Shown one piece after another: positions 45,608 to 55,800 of a DNA stretch of 64,000 nucleotides. Every line of letters starts with the position of its first letter. The first letter of the stretch is position 1. The notes below the pieces were generated by a model. The model had not been told where the DNA came from. It did not search any database and saw only the letters and a list, made by a program, of their open reading frames with translations. Source of the stretch: Bacillota bacterium (GTDB lineage Bacteria > Bacillota > Clostridia > Lachnospirales > Lachnospiraceae); NCBI GenBank assembly GCA_023395555.1, contig JAEWYQ010000021.1:6263-70262 (forward strand), read 5' to 3'. Both the position numbers and the translations under genes were made by a program.

Positions 45608-46162
45608 ATGACAAAAGAAGAATTAAATCAGCTGATCGTTGATTACGGAAAGCAGCTTTACAGTTTTTGCTGTAACCTCACCGGAAACAGGCTGGAGGCA
45701 GATGATCTATATCAGGACACCCTCTTAAAAGCGGTCGAGCTATGCCACAGACTCGACCGCAGTGGCAACCCCAAGAGCTTCTTGATGGGGATATCAGTTA
45801 AGATATGGCAAAATCACAGAAAAAAGCATGCCGTCAGGCAAAAGATTGTCAAATGGGAAGTGCTTGATGAGAATCTCACGCAGGATAAGGTTGAAAGAAA
45901 TGTGTTTTCAGCCTTCTATGGAGTTACCATGCAGCCGGAAGAAGAAATTCTTCGCAACGAAATGATCCAAACCGTCCGAAGAGAGGTAAAACGGCTGCCC
46001 GAAAAGCTGCAGCTGGTAATCTATCTGTATTATACGGCTGAAATGTCGGTGGACGACATTTCAAAGGCGCTGCGTATCCCCAATGGAACTGTAAAAAGCA
46101 GACTTCACAAAGGCAGGAAATTAGTAAAAGAATTATTGGAGGTGTATGATTATGGAATATAA
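45608..46162 (+). CDS. ECF-type RNA polymerase sigma factor
   Basis: 184-aa sigma factor. Region 2 is LYSFCCNLTGNRLEADDLYQDTLLKAVELCHRLD ... PKSFLMGISVKIWQNHRKK, region 4 is LPEKLQLVIYLYYTAEMSVDDISKALRIPNGTVKSRLHKGRKLVKELL. GGGAGGAC precedes ATG 45608. The downstream gene is the probable anti-sigma factor, overlapping by 11 bases. Target promoters are unknown. Confidence 0.92.
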   Translation: MTKEELNQLIVDYGKQLYSFCCNLTGNRLEADDLYQDTLLKAVELCHRLDRSGNPKSFLMGISVKIWQNHRKKHAVRQKIVKWEVLDENLTQDKVERNVFSAFYGVTMQPEEEILRNEMIQTVRREVKRLPEKLQLVIYLYYTAEMSVDDISKALRIPNGTVKSRLHKGRKLVKELLEVYDYGI

Positions 46163-47597
46163 AGAGATGGATGAACTCTTAAAATCTGCCCTTTCTCCGA
46201 CAGAAACACCCTCAGAGGCACTAAATCATAGAATCATAACCGAAATGAAGGAGGATCAACCAATGAAATGGAGAAATAAACGCTACCTTGCGGCAGCATG
46301 TATTATAGCAGCTACTCTTCTGCTTCCCGTCTCAATCTATGCCGCTCAAAGATTGTTATCACCCAAGGAAATCAGTGATAAAATGGATGATAATAAGCTG
46401 GGCGAGGCGTTCCAGAAGGATGGCGAGGAAGTATATCAGAGTGTAACGGACGGTGCATATAAGGCCACTTATCTGGGACATGTAACCGGGGAATCCATGA
46501 GTGAAAGAGCCCGCAGTATTGCCGGGGATGCTGCCAGCGAAAAAGCCGCTGCCTCCTGGGATCTTACTCCGGAAAGAACCTATGTTGCTGTTGCCATAGA
46601 AAGAAGTGATGGGACTGAAATAACATATGAGGATCGATTGTTTGTATCCCCGCTGATTCAAGGGTTGAAGCCATGGAAATATAATATTGCCTCAATGAAC
46701 GGAAGCCATATTTCACAAATTGTTGATGGAGTTCTTTACCGTATCATAGAATGTGACAGTATTGAAGCCTTCGCGGATAGAGAATTGTATCTGATCGTAT
46801 TAGATACTTCCTTTTACAGTACGGACGCCTATCATTGCGATGAAACAACCGGACTAATTACGGTAAATGATGATTACCCTGGAACTAATATTTTGTTTCC
46901 CATGAAATTAGATCCTTCTAAGGCTGACAGTGAAAAGGCAAATGCATATATAGAGCTGTTTGAGAAGGAATGGAATTCCAGTGCAGAAGAAAATCCGCAG
47001 GAGCTGGAACCGGCAGACGAAGCCACAGGGGACGAGGAGGTAACTTATCAGGGAAGTCTTTACACAGATGATGAAAATGGAATTACAATGCATATCGAGG
47101 CATCCGGACCCACCAGTTCGTCCAATGATTATAGTTCAAAAGGAGCATTTCATTGTTATTTTAACGTAGAAGGAGAAGGCATCGAATCTCTTACCTATAC
47201 CCTGAACAAAGGAGAGTTCTGTTATTGGCCGCGTGTCATAGATCCAGACCGTCCCCATAAAAATGAGAAGGAGTTTTACGGAAATCAGTATACGATAGCT
47301 TATGATGAGCAGGATACTACCGCTTATCCGTATACCGTTTCCGTTTACCTGGAAGCCGTTCTCAGTGACTGCGGGTATAACGAAGAATATATGGAAAACC
47401 TCAAGGATACAGAGAATTATATCGATGCAAGAAGTAAAATATATCGAGATTCATTAAATAAGGAGCTTGAATCGGCCATTATTACTTTAGAAATCAAAAT
47501 GAAGGATGGCCGCGTTATTGAAAAGGAATTATCCTTTCAGGTCCATCCTCCGAAGGAAGAAGGATTTTATCAGAATATTGAAGTTAATGTAAAATAA
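46152..47597 (+). CDS. DUF4179 anti-sigma factor-like membrane protein
   Basis: 481 aa. The N-terminal cytoplasmic part (residues 1-40, MEYKEMDELLKSALSPTETP) resembles short anti-sigma segments, one membrane segment follows (RYLAAACIIAATLLLPVSIYAA, about residues 43-65), then a DUF4179-like extracellular domain (ERTYVAVAIERSDGTEITYEDRLFVSP) and further extracellular sequence. GGAGG stands nine bases before ATG 46152. Overlap with the sigma gene supports a sigma / anti-sigma pair that responds to a signal outside the cell. Confidence 0.82.
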   Translation: MEYKEMDELLKSALSPTETPSEALNHRIITEMKEDQPMKWRNKRYLAAACIIAATLLLPVSIYAAQRLLSPKEISDKMDDNKLGEAFQKDGEEVYQSVTDGAYKATYLGHVTGESMSERARSIAGDAASEKAAASWDLTPERTYVAVAIERSDGTEITYEDRLFVSPLIQGLKPWKYNIASMNGSHISQIVDGVLYRIIECDSIEAFADRELYLIVLDTSFYSTDAYHCDETTGLITVNDDYPGTNILFPMKLDPSKADSEKANAYIELFEKEWNSSAEENPQELEPADEATGDEEVTYQGSLYTDDENGITMHIEASGPTSSSNDYSSKGAFHCYFNVEGEGIESLTYTLNKGEFCYWPRVIDPDRPHKNEKEFYGNQYTIAYDEQDTTAYPYTVSVYLEAVLSDCGYNEEYMENLKDTENYIDARSKIYRDSLNKELESAIITLEIKMKDGRVIEKELSFQVHPPKEEGFYQNIEVNVK

Positions 47598-47618
47598 GCC
47601 GCATTAAGGTTCTTAGTA

Positions 47619-47662
47619 AGGTGCCTGACACCCCAGGTTTTGGGATATCAGGCACCTTTTAT
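47619..47662 (+). terminator. Terminator with GGTGCCTGACACC-type repeat, copy A
   Basis: An 11-bp stem (47619-47629 with 47649-47659) plus an inner CCCA/TGGG pair, followed by TTTT. The arm AAGGTGCCTGA is the same as in copy B at 56257. The remaining stretch to 47885 holds nothing I can support. Confidence 0.75.
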
Positions 47663-47885
47663 TTTACCTAATATAAGGCACCCTCGATCTCTAATAATTC
47701 ATAAAAAGAATTTGATAATTATGTACATTCTGCAGCATATCTCTTTCTGTTTTAGCTTTATTTTTTGCTTTTACCAGAAACTCATATATGGTATCCTTTT
47801 TCAGTTTACTTTGTATTCCTGCAAATCGCGATTCCTCCTTCGTCTTTATTCATTTTAAACCTGCACTCACGACATTACACATTAT

Positions 47886-49778
47886 TTATTCATATTGATT
47901 TAACTGGTCTATATCTTTAAATGTTAGCTTTTGTGGTGTATAATCAAAGGTAATTAGGTTATAATGGATGACTGAGTTAGTCTTTGCATAAATGTCCAAC
48001 GTACAAGAAGCAAACGTATATCCCGAAAACCAGGTTGCTTCATTTTCAACAATAAGACGCTGCAAATTAGTGGCTCTTGCAAAACTTGTACACGCTAACG
48101 TAGTAGTGGTTTTCGGTACAGTAAATGATGTTCTTTCACTGCTGGTTGGATAAAAATAGAGCGTAGTTATTTGTTTGTCATATAGGACTCCATCCATTGA
48201 GCAGTAATATTGATTAGAAGGATCTACATAAAATTCGGACACTCTATTATAGGAAAAAGCGTATGTTCCAATGTGTTCCACATTTTTGGGTATAGATATT
48301 TTACCGGTTATATTCTGGGCATAGAACGCTTCTAAGCCAATATATTTTATGGTACTTGGTAATATTAATTCATATCCGCCAGATACATGCGATCTTGAAA
48401 AAGCTTTCTCGGAAATGTATGAAACAGTATAGCCCCCTAATGTTTCAGGAATTTTCAACTCTTTTTCTATTGAGCTTTCAAATCCTACTATTGTAACATT
48501 TCCACTTTCTACATAATATCTGTATCCTTTATCTGAACATATTAAAGTATTTGGCATACCGGACTCCCTATATTCAATAAGATACGTTTTAGACAATGTT
48601 TCGATATCTATATCATAATGGTTGCGAGTAGCCTGACCTTTGTTAAAAACACCGTTTTTATAGATGTTACCTGAATCTTTAGCGATATCAACAGTAATCC
48701 ATCTCCCGTTAAGATAAATTTCATTCCAAACATAATTTGTATATGAAGGAACTCCATCCGCTTCTGTCCATCTCTTCCCTATTACTTTTATACATGGAAT
48801 CCTCACCCATCTTAACATTTCCGTAAGCAGATTAGCGTAACCTTCACTTACTGCATACTTATTCAATACAGTGCTTTCGGGATTGGATGGGGATGTTTTT
48901 GTTATTCCCACAGAATAATCCTCGTCATAGTATATATTTTCAGTAATCCAGTTGTATATAGTAGATACCCTATACTCATCTGAAACATCATGGTAATAAC
49001 GGCTAACCCCTAAGCCATAAATTATATTATAAATATCTGAACTGGATGATATCTCCATACAGTCTTCTGAATCGATATATTTATTTTTGCTGCTTTCGTT
49101 TTTCCTTAATATAATATTGTACGCATCCTTATCTACAATAATTGTTATGCTTGCCTTCGTTCCTGTTTTCTTATCCTTTGCTGTTATGATTGTAGTTCCA
49201 ACAGATTTTGCTGTTACTTTACCTGTGGCGGCTTCTATTGTTGCAACATTTTTATTAGAGGATGACCATTCAATCGAAGGCTCTCTAAGACCCTTTATTT
49301 CAGCAAAAAGGGTAATGCTATATCCAATAAATGCTATTTTTTCTTTTATAGATCCAGCTATTACAAAACTATTATTTGCGTTTGAATCGCTTATCACAAA
49401 GCCAGATAGCTCATTTATAGTAATGGAAGGTTTTTTTACCGTAATATCAATATCCACATAATAATATTCATTATGTTGTCTTATAAATGCAGTAATAATT
49501 ACATTACCTTTTGCTAGTGGCTTTACTACGCCTTTGGCAGTTACCGTTGCCACCGCCTCATCGCTGCTTTGATAGAGAATTATTGCTTTAGAACTCAAAT
49601 TTTTAAGCTTTATTTTATATTCTTTTCCTCCAACATACAAAGTTTTCTTCTTCGTTTCTGCTGTGGGAGCTGTAGCAGCTTGAACGGTCACAATATTATT
49701 GATAAAATAACTATTCATGATAATGGCGCACAGCAAAACTGATGTCAGCACTAAGAACTTTCTTCTCATATACTTCAT
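47886..49778 (-). CDS. Secreted surface protein with Big2, transglutaminase-like and leucine-rich repeats
   Basis: About 630 aa. A signal peptide (MKYMRRKFLVLTSVLLCAIIMN..., cleavage near VQAATAPT) is followed by two Big2/Ig-like modules, the first weak and the second clear (SVGTTIITAKDKKTGTKASITI). A transglutaminase-like segment with NYVWNEIYLNGRWITVDIAKDSG (His replaced by Asn at NEIYL, so activity is uncertain) follows, then LRR_5/BspA-like repeats (PSTIKYIGLEAFYAQNITGKISIPKNVEHIGTYAF). ATG 49778 is chosen because GGAGGG precedes it. A role in adhesion or wall interaction is inferred. There is no visible sortase signal at the C-terminus. Confidence 0.82.
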   Translation of the reverse strand: MKYMRRKFLVLTSVLLCAIIMNSYFINNIVTVQAATAPTAETKKKTLYVGGKEYKIKLKNLSSKAIILYQSSDEAVATVTAKGVVKPLAKGNVIITAFIRQHNEYYYVDIDITVKKPSITINELSGFVISDSNANNSFVIAGSIKEKIAFIGYSITLFAEIKGLREPSIEWSSSNKNVATIEAATGKVTAKSVGTTIITAKDKKTGTKASITIIVDKDAYNIILRKNESSKNKYIDSEDCMEISSSSDIYNIIYGLGVSRYYHDVSDEYRVSTIYNWITENIYYDEDYSVGITKTSPSNPESTVLNKYAVSEGYANLLTEMLRWVRIPCIKVIGKRWTEADGVPSYTNYVWNEIYLNGRWITVDIAKDSGNIYKNGVFNKGQATRNHYDIDIETLSKTYLIEYRESGMPNTLICSDKGYRYYVESGNVTIVGFESSIEKELKIPETLGGYTVSYISEKAFSRSHVSGGYELILPSTIKYIGLEAFYAQNITGKISIPKNVEHIGTYAFSYNRVSEFYVDPSNQYYCSMDGVLYDKQITTLYFYPTSSERTSFTVPKTTTTLACTSFARATNLQRLIVENEATWFSGYTFASCTLDIYAKTNSVIHYNLITFDYTPQKLTFKDIDQLNQYE

Positions 49779-49861
49779 AATATAATTCCCTCCTTCTATC
49801 ATTAAATTTTATACGGATTGAATCTAGTGATAAATAACCTTTCTTCTTGAAGCCGACAAAT

Positions 49862-49905
49862 CAAAAAGGCTGATAAGCACGGTTGTTATACCGTTTTTAC
49901 CAGCC
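49862..49905 (-). terminator. Terminator downstream of the CHAP pseudogene
   Basis: A 9-bp outer stem with a G-U pair (49868-49876 with 49897-49905), an inner ACGGT/ACCGT stem, and TTTTTG on the minus strand. Confidence 0.7.
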
Positions 49906-50029
49906 CATTAAGGTATGTCGCAATCGCTGATATCTGGATTTGTTCTGCCAGTAGTAATACAATTTTTCACTGATTTAATTTTCAGATATCTTATTGCTTT
50001 GTGTTCATTCCAGCCAGTCTAATTTGTCA

Positions 50030-50787
50030 CTAATAGTTTGGCTGGTCTACATAAATATATCCTAACAGATAATTCGAATTTGACAATGTGGAATATTTAA
50101 AATTATATGACATATAGGCTGACTGGGAAACATAAACCGTACCATTTTCGATTTTTTCGACAACGGCTACATGACCGGCCCCACCAGAGTATGGCATACT
50201 TGAACCCCACACAGCAATAGCTCCTTCCCTTGCTTCTGAACCATACTTATACTTTCCAATGCGGATATTATCATCCCACCATGTATGTGCATTATTCCTA
50301 AAGCCGTTGCCAGGCAGTTTTTGTCCCTCGTTAAATCCTCCGATTTTATTCGCAGAAGTGGAAGGAGCCTCTCTGACGAATAATCCCAATCCCTCCGTGT
50401 TATAGACATAGGCTTCCTGCTCTGATACTTTAGGCTGTTCTTCTGTTGGCGTCGGCGTTGGCCCTACAGTCGGCACAGGGGTCTATATTGGAGTAGGAGA
50501 CGGGGGTGGTGCCGTAACTTTTAACATAGCTGTTCCGGGTGCAATCGCTTTTACTTTTCCTTTTGAGGATACGGCTGCAACTTTCTTATTGTTGGAAGTC
50601 CACATTAGCTTCTCCCGTTTGGCTCCGGTAGGGGAGATCGTTGCAGTTAGGCTTTTGCTTTCTCCCTCTTTGAGATTGAGTGTCTTTACATTCAAAAAAA
50701 GATTTTTTCCAATGCATTTTCTCTGTCTTTGCTCTTCCAAACACTATTACTAGCAACTTCATTGGCAACAACATCTTGATTATTCAC
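50030..50787 (-). pseudogene. Decayed Big2-CHAP cell-wall amidase gene
   Basis: The frame from 50740 to 50483 encodes a Big2-type module (LKEGESKSLTATISPTGAKREKL ... VKAIAPGTAMLKV) and stops at TAG 50483-50485 inside a Pro/Thr linker (PPPSPTPI then stop then TPVPTVGPTPTP). The same frame continues from 50476 with an SH3-like segment and a CHAP domain (AIAVWGSSMPYSGGAGHVAVVEKI). A second lesion is likely near 50694-50706, where runs of seven A/T residues lie at the join of the upstream frame (NEVASNSVWKSKDRENALEKI) with the Big2 frame. It has no signal peptide. A sequencing error or programmed readthrough is less likely but possible. Confidence 0.7.
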
Positions 50788-53540
50788 GATCTTTTGACAG
50801 TCAATGTGTAAGCACCTATTTGGTCGTTATGACGGCATGCAACAAAATAATAAGTTTGTCCTGCTGTCAATTGATATGTAAAACAAAAATTTTCGTTGTT
50901 CCAATTCCAGTCTGATTCTAAAAAGTTATATGCAGAATCGTATAGCCAGCCAAATGGATAACAATCTGTGTTATTAGAGCTTTCAAATGTATATAAACCG
51001 CTTGATAATGGGGTAAACGCATAATACATTTTAGGATTCGATATTGTGGTACTTGTATTTATAGGCGAGTTAAGCGAAATAACTGTTGCATTTTCAAAAG
51101 CAGCAATAAGAGGGTTATCCCGTGTAAGTATTATGTTATCACTATGATCTTGAATGAAGAGATATAATGTATCTCCAGATATGGAATAGATTCCTTCCAT
51201 AGAATCGTCTTCATTGCTAAAAGATACTTTATTGCCGTCTAACACATATTTATATTCCATTACATGATAATCTCCTGTAATGAGCATTGTACCATCTGCC
51301 TTAAAATCGAAAGTTGCTACTTGATTTTCCACATCTCCATACCATATCCCAATTATAGAATCGGAAATATTTCCTACTCCTACAAGCGTTGTATCATTAT
51401 ATGAAATAATAGCTGATCGATCCGTATACTGATATTTCCAAATCCAAGCACTGACATCGGTATCAATTCTTATTTGTTCACTTGAACCATCGTATAAATA
51501 TGCATCGCCCCTCTGCCTGTCGGTTCTATAATCAACAATGTATGCAATATGATAATTATTTTCTGCGACAAATGAATATACCTCATCGGCTATTTTTATT
51601 GTTGTTCCGTCTTTTAATAAATATAACGAAGCGTTCTGTTTCTTTTCATTGTAGTCAATAAAATAGGCGATTGCTGATGAATTCGGATAGCTATAAATAC
51701 TTGACAATAGCACATCGGTAGCAATGACTTCACCATCTTGATATGCATCACCTATTCCATCTTTTACATCTTTAAAATAAATAATATTGTCGCTATTATT
51801 CCCGAAACGATATGATGATACATCGCCATCAACTACAGTCGGTTTAGATATGTTCCCGGTATCAAATGTAATTTGTGTTAAAACACCATAGTTTTTGTCA
51901 GATGAATAATCATCCAGATAATATAGCACGGTACCGCTATTATTAAAGGAAAACGCACCTGCTCTTTCCACACTTATTTCGTTTTCTAAATTAGTATAAG
52001 CCGCATAAAGATCAGCAGAAGACGTTTGAGAATTGCGAACCAATAGTTCCACTTCACGAATCCCCCAGTTTAATTCCGATATTTTTATCCTTCCCACATC
52101 TGTTTTTTTATATTTAGTATATACAATAGCAGGTTTTTTTTCGGATTTTGCTATTATGGATATGATGCCTTCGGCGATCTTTGTTTCTTTTGTGCCGTCA
52201 AAATGATATAAATCCACACTATCTATAATAATTTCATAGGTTTCCAACTCTTTGCGAATCTGATCCCGTTCTTCTTTTACTTGATAAGCATAGCGGGCGT
52301 CCCGCCACGGTTCCCAGTCCATATTATACGCATCCCAATCCGTGACCTCATCCCAGTAACCTCCCCAATCTGTGTCTACCCATTGTTGTTTTTTATAATT
52401 GTCACTGTTTGGCTCTGTTCCAGGGTTTTTTATATTCTGATCCTGCATCAGCATATCGTCATCCACAAAATCTTTAGCCTTGAATGAAACCTCTTCCGTC
52501 TTTGAGTAATAAATATTTTGGGAATCTATCAATGAAATAACCTGCGTTATGTCAGTAGTAATTCTTACTCTATCCTGTCCACGTTCTTTTAAGAACAAAG
52601 AATCATCTTTGATATAGTATACTTTTGTGGCATCGCCAATGACTCCTTGGATTTCAGAATCGCTGTCAATACGTACGCTTTCTTTGCTCATTAAGTCGAA
52701 TTCACGAATTGTATCGTCATCTTTACTGTAAATGATATAATTCTCAGATTCATTTATGTGGAATTGCAGGACACCGCTGTCAATACGCTCTGATTTATTT
52801 ATATTTATGTCAAAAACGAATAACCTACGATCCGTTCCTTTAAGATAAAAAAGTTTTGTACCGTCTTTGGAAAGTTTGACCGACGAGCGATCTACTTCCG
52901 TATCAATTCTTGCAGCCTTCGCTTTCATATTTTTATCGTTATCCGATAATTCTTTATAAAAATACGTTGCTAATCCCTGATCGTTAATTCGATCTGGGAA
53001 ATAAACATATTTTCCGTTTTCGCTAAATATAATCGAATTTTGATATGTATAATCGGTTGCTCTTCTCGAATTGTCCGAATCTATGAGTCTACTCGTAAGC
53101 TCAAACGGTTCAACGGGTGACATAAAAGTATAATAAATTTCATTGTCTTTGATATACATCAAATTAGACTGAATTTGGTGTAGACCCACATTATTGATTA
53201 GCAAAGTAGCTATAACCACAACCAATATTGCTATAATCGCAATTAAATATCCGACAACGAATTTTTTGCTTTTTATCATTGGCTTCAATTTGTCAGAAAA
53301 TGAAGATTTATTCTCTACTGTTTTTTTTGATTGCCCATTTTCTTTTTGTTCCTCACTCAGAGACTTCCTACAATCAGAGCAAAAAACAAATTCTGTAGTT
53401 GTTTTTGCACCACACTTGGGACAAAAAGACGTTTCATAGGTTGAAGAAATGGCTTCTATTTTGTTTCCACAATCCGAGCAAATTTCAGCCCCCTCTTCTA
53501 AAATGACATTACATTTCGGGCAATTTTTTTGTGTTTCCAT
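50784..53540 (-). CDS. Zinc-ribbon membrane protein with beta-propeller-like and PPC-like domains
   Basis: 918 aa. Two zinc ribbons at the cytoplasmic N-terminus (CPKCNVILEEGAEICSDC and CPKCGAKTTTEFVFCSDC), then one membrane segment (about residues 95-115, VGYLIAIIAILVVVIATLLI). The long outside part consists of repeated strands of the type NIYYSKTEEV, KVYYIKDD, IIYSKDDDTIREFDL, suggesting a beta-propeller like DUF5050/TolB relatives. The last 75 residues look like a PPC domain (YTFESSNNTDC ... LTAGQTYYFVACRHNDQIGAYTLTV), a module also repeated in the adjacent secreted protein. Function unknown; a membrane sensor for wall or surface state is a guess. Confidence 0.72.
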   Translation of the reverse strand: METQKNCPKCNVILEEGAEICSDCGNKIEAISSTYETSFCPKCGAKTTTEFVFCSDCRKSLSEEQKENGQSKKTVENKSSFSDKLKPMIKSKKFVVGYLIAIIAILVVVIATLLINNVGLHQIQSNLMYIKDNEIYYTFMSPVEPFELTSRLIDSDNSRRATDYTYQNSIIFSENGKYVYFPDRINDQGLATYFYKELSDNDKNMKAKAARIDTEVDRSSVKLSKDGTKLFYLKGTDRRLFVFDININKSERIDSGVLQFHINESENYIIYSKDDDTIREFDLMSKESVRIDSDSEIQGVIGDATKVYYIKDDSLFLKERGQDRVRITTDITQVISLIDSQNIYYSKTEEVSFKAKDFVDDDMLMQDQNIKNPGTEPNSDNYKKQQWVDTDWGGYWDEVTDWDAYNMDWEPWRDARYAYQVKEERDQIRKELETYEIIIDSVDLYHFDGTKETKIAEGIISIIAKSEKKPAIVYTKYKKTDVGRIKISELNWGIREVELLVRNSQTSSADLYAAYTNLENEISVERAGAFSFNNSGTVLYYLDDYSSDKNYGVLTQITFDTGNISKPTVVDGDVSSYRFGNNSDNIIYFKDVKDGIGDAYQDGEVIATDVLLSSIYSYPNSSAIAYFIDYNEKKQNASLYLLKDGTTIKIADEVYSFVAENNYHIAYIVDYRTDRQRGDAYLYDGSSEQIRIDTDVSAWIWKYQYTDRSAIISYNDTTLVGVGNISDSIIGIWYGDVENQVATFDFKADGTMLITGDYHVMEYKYVLDGNKVSFSNEDDSMEGIYSISGDTLYLFIQDHSDNIILTRDNPLIAAFENATVISLNSPINTSTTISNPKMYYAFTPLSSGLYTFESSNNTDCYPFGWLYDSAYNFLESDWNWNNENFCFTYQLTAGQTYYFVACRHNDQIGAYTLTVKRS

Positions 53541-53655
53541 GTTTGGTTTCCTCCCATTTTTAATAGCGTTATGAAAACAGGTTATTTGAATTATGAATGT
53601 CTATGTACTCCGTATAAGCGGCACTTAAGCGCTATAGTAAATGGCTCTCTTGTAT

Positions 53656-55287
53656 TCAAGATTTACTTTCCTTTACCACTATTTTATAATCCTTGTTAGA
53701 AAAGGAATAAAAATATGTATTAAATACCTTTATGTAATAGGTTCCCTTAGAAAGTGAAAGAACCTGCTTGTTTTGTTTTGATTTCCCAAAGTCATACTCT
53801 GCTATTTTTTTCTCTTCCCCATATTTATTTATCGTACAAATATATACACGCCAGCCATTTGTTTGTAATTGTGTATTGGAGAATTCAAATGTATACTTCC
53901 CCTTCTTGGGAGTGGTAAATTTCAAATAGTCTGTATCGCTTGTATTGCTTAGGTTTCCGGTATATTTTTTTCCTATCTTAATCTTGTTAGCTTCTGTGAA
54001 AGTATTATTATTTTCTTGTTCATATGCGCTAGCAGCTTCTTCCTTAAAGGTCACTTTCAATTTATAGTCGCTATTTGAAAAGTACCAATTATACCGAACT
54101 TTAATATAATAGATTCCTTTTGACAACCTCCATTTATTAAGAGTATTATTCACACTCGATCCTAAATTGGCAGAATCAATGACAGTTTCATCTCCGTATT
54201 GATCAATAGTAAGCAGTTCTACTCTCCAAGTATCGCTTTTATGGTTTGGAGGACTAATAAAATTGATTGAAACTCGACCTGGGGTATCCAATTTAAACTG
54301 ATAATAATCTATATCATTACTATTATCCAAATTAGCGGTATACATCTTTTCGCTCTTTATTTTATTAGCAGCCAAATAATTATTATTAACCTCTTGCTCG
54401 TATAAACTAGAGGACTCTTGTACATAATTGATCTTTAATTTATAATCCTCATTCGAATAATAAGAATAGTACTTTTCCACCTTTACGTAATAGGTTCCTG
54501 CTGGCAGCCTCCATTTATTCATATTATTATTAGCTTTCTCACCAGCTCTAATAAAATCATATTCTTTTTCTTCTCCATATTCATCAACGGATAATAAACT
54601 TACTTTCCATGTAAAGCTGCCATCTCCTATCGGATTTACAAAGTTAATCACAATATTGCCGGCTTGAGGTAAATCAAATTTATAATAGTCGATATCCTGT
54701 TCACAGCTTAAATTCCCCGTATACACTGCTCCTGTTTGAATTAAGTTTGCAGTTATATGGGTTCCGTTAATCTCCTGTTCATACAAGTTGGCAGGCTCTT
54801 CCGTATAATTAACCGTCAATTTATAATCCAAATTAGAATAATAGGAATAATATCTTTCTACTTTTACATAGTAGGTTCCTGTTGGCAGCCTCCATTTATT
54901 CATATTATTGTTAGCCTTATCACCAGCGCTAATAAAATCGCATTCTTTTTCTTCTCCATATTCATCAATGGATAATAAGCTTACTTTCCATGTGTATCCA
55001 TCCCCTCCTGCGGGAGTTATAAAATTTATATGTACTTTCCCTGGACTATTTAGTGTAAACATGTAATAATCTATGTCTTCCCATAAAGAAAGATTTCCTT
55101 GATACGTATTATTCAGTTCCATATCATTAGCAGAATAATGGGTATCATTGTACTCCGTTTCAAAGTATAGTACATTATGAATTGTACTAATGGCGTTTGA
55201 TATCGTGCTACTTGCTTTTACAGCTTGAGGTGTCATACACAATGATGTCAGGACAAAAAACAGTAAATAGAATACTTTTTTTCTCAT
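53656..55287 (-). CDS. Secreted PPC-repeat protein
   Basis: 543 aa with a signal peptide (MRKKVFYLLFFVLTSLCMTPQAVKASS). The mature part consists of about four tandem copies of a 110-125 residue module beginning YEQEINGTHITANLI / YEQEVNNNYLAANKI and ending GTYYVKVxxYYSYYSNxDYKL, which is the bacterial pre-peptidase C-terminal (PPC) fold. Copies 1 and 2 are close to identical, so the duplication is recent. I start at ATG 55287, nine bases after AAGGAGAG. No enzyme domain is present, so it is probably a wall-bound or adhesive structural protein. Confidence 0.78.
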   Translation of the reverse strand: MRKKVFYLLFFVLTSLCMTPQAVKASSTISNAISTIHNVLYFETEYNDTHYSANDMELNNTYQGNLSLWEDIDYYMFTLNSPGKVHINFITPAGGDGYTWKVSLLSIDEYGEEKECDFISAGDKANNNMNKWRLPTGTYYVKVERYYSYYSNLDYKLTVNYTEEPANLYEQEINGTHITANLIQTGAVYTGNLSCEQDIDYYKFDLPQAGNIVINFVNPIGDGSFTWKVSLLSVDEYGEEKEYDFIRAGEKANNNMNKWRLPAGTYYVKVEKYYSYYSNEDYKLKINYVQESSSLYEQEVNNNYLAANKIKSEKMYTANLDNSNDIDYYQFKLDTPGRVSINFISPPNHKSDTWRVELLTIDQYGDETVIDSANLGSSVNNTLNKWRLSKGIYYIKVRYNWYFSNSDYKLKVTFKEEAASAYEQENNNTFTEANKIKIGKKYTGNLSNTSDTDYLKFTTPKKGKYTFEFSNTQLQTNGWRVYICTINKYGEEKKIAEYDFGKSKQNKQVLSLSKGTYYIKVFNTYFYSFSNKDYKIVVKESKS

Positions 55288-55422
55288 AGTTAGCATCTCT
55301 CCTTCATTATGATTAATTTTTATTGCTTTTTTCATTTGCTAGTCAGGCTTAAACACCTTACAATGATAGAAACAAAAATTCCAGTGAATACCAACCTTAT
55401 AATAGACAATTTGTATTTCCGC

Positions 55423-55623
55423 TTAATCCGGTTTCCTGTAAAAAAAATATTCATATGGAACATTTAATGCAATACAAATCTTTTCATATTCATCTATTGC
55501 TAATTTGCGGTTACCTTTGAGGGACATACTGATACAGCGCTTCGTAAGGCCTGTTTTCTTACTTAAATCCTCTTTATTAATCCCATTCTCTTTTATGTAT
55601 TTTGCAATTGCTTCAGCTATCAT
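55423..55623 (-). CDS. XRE-family HTH protein (minus strand)
   Basis: 66-aa Cro/CI-type regulator with the HTH at residues 15-40 (NKEDLSKKTGLTKRCISMSLKGNRKLAIDEYEKIC). GGAGG precedes the ATG. It faces the second small XRE gene at 55801 across an AT-rich promoter region, as in a small bistable or mobile-element regulator pair. Target unknown. Confidence 0.85.
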   Translation of the reverse strand: MIAEAIAKYIKENGINKEDLSKKTGLTKRCISMSLKGNRKLAIDEYEKICIALNVPYEYFFYRKPD

Positions 55624-55800
55624 GCAATTATACCTCCAACTAATAAAGAATTTCTTAATTATATTTTTATGATAATTTAGTTTTAATTAATTGTCAACCA
55701 GATTTAATAGGAATGAAAATAGGAGGTATCATATCTTTTGTTTTTATTATTTACAAATTTACTACCGAATGCTATTCTTATCATGAAAGTGGGTGTAAAT

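Noticed and set aside
47640..47858. A 72-codon plus-strand frame after the anti-sigma gene
   Set aside because: It starts inside the terminator hairpin and gives a low-complexity hydrophobic translation without a ribosome site.
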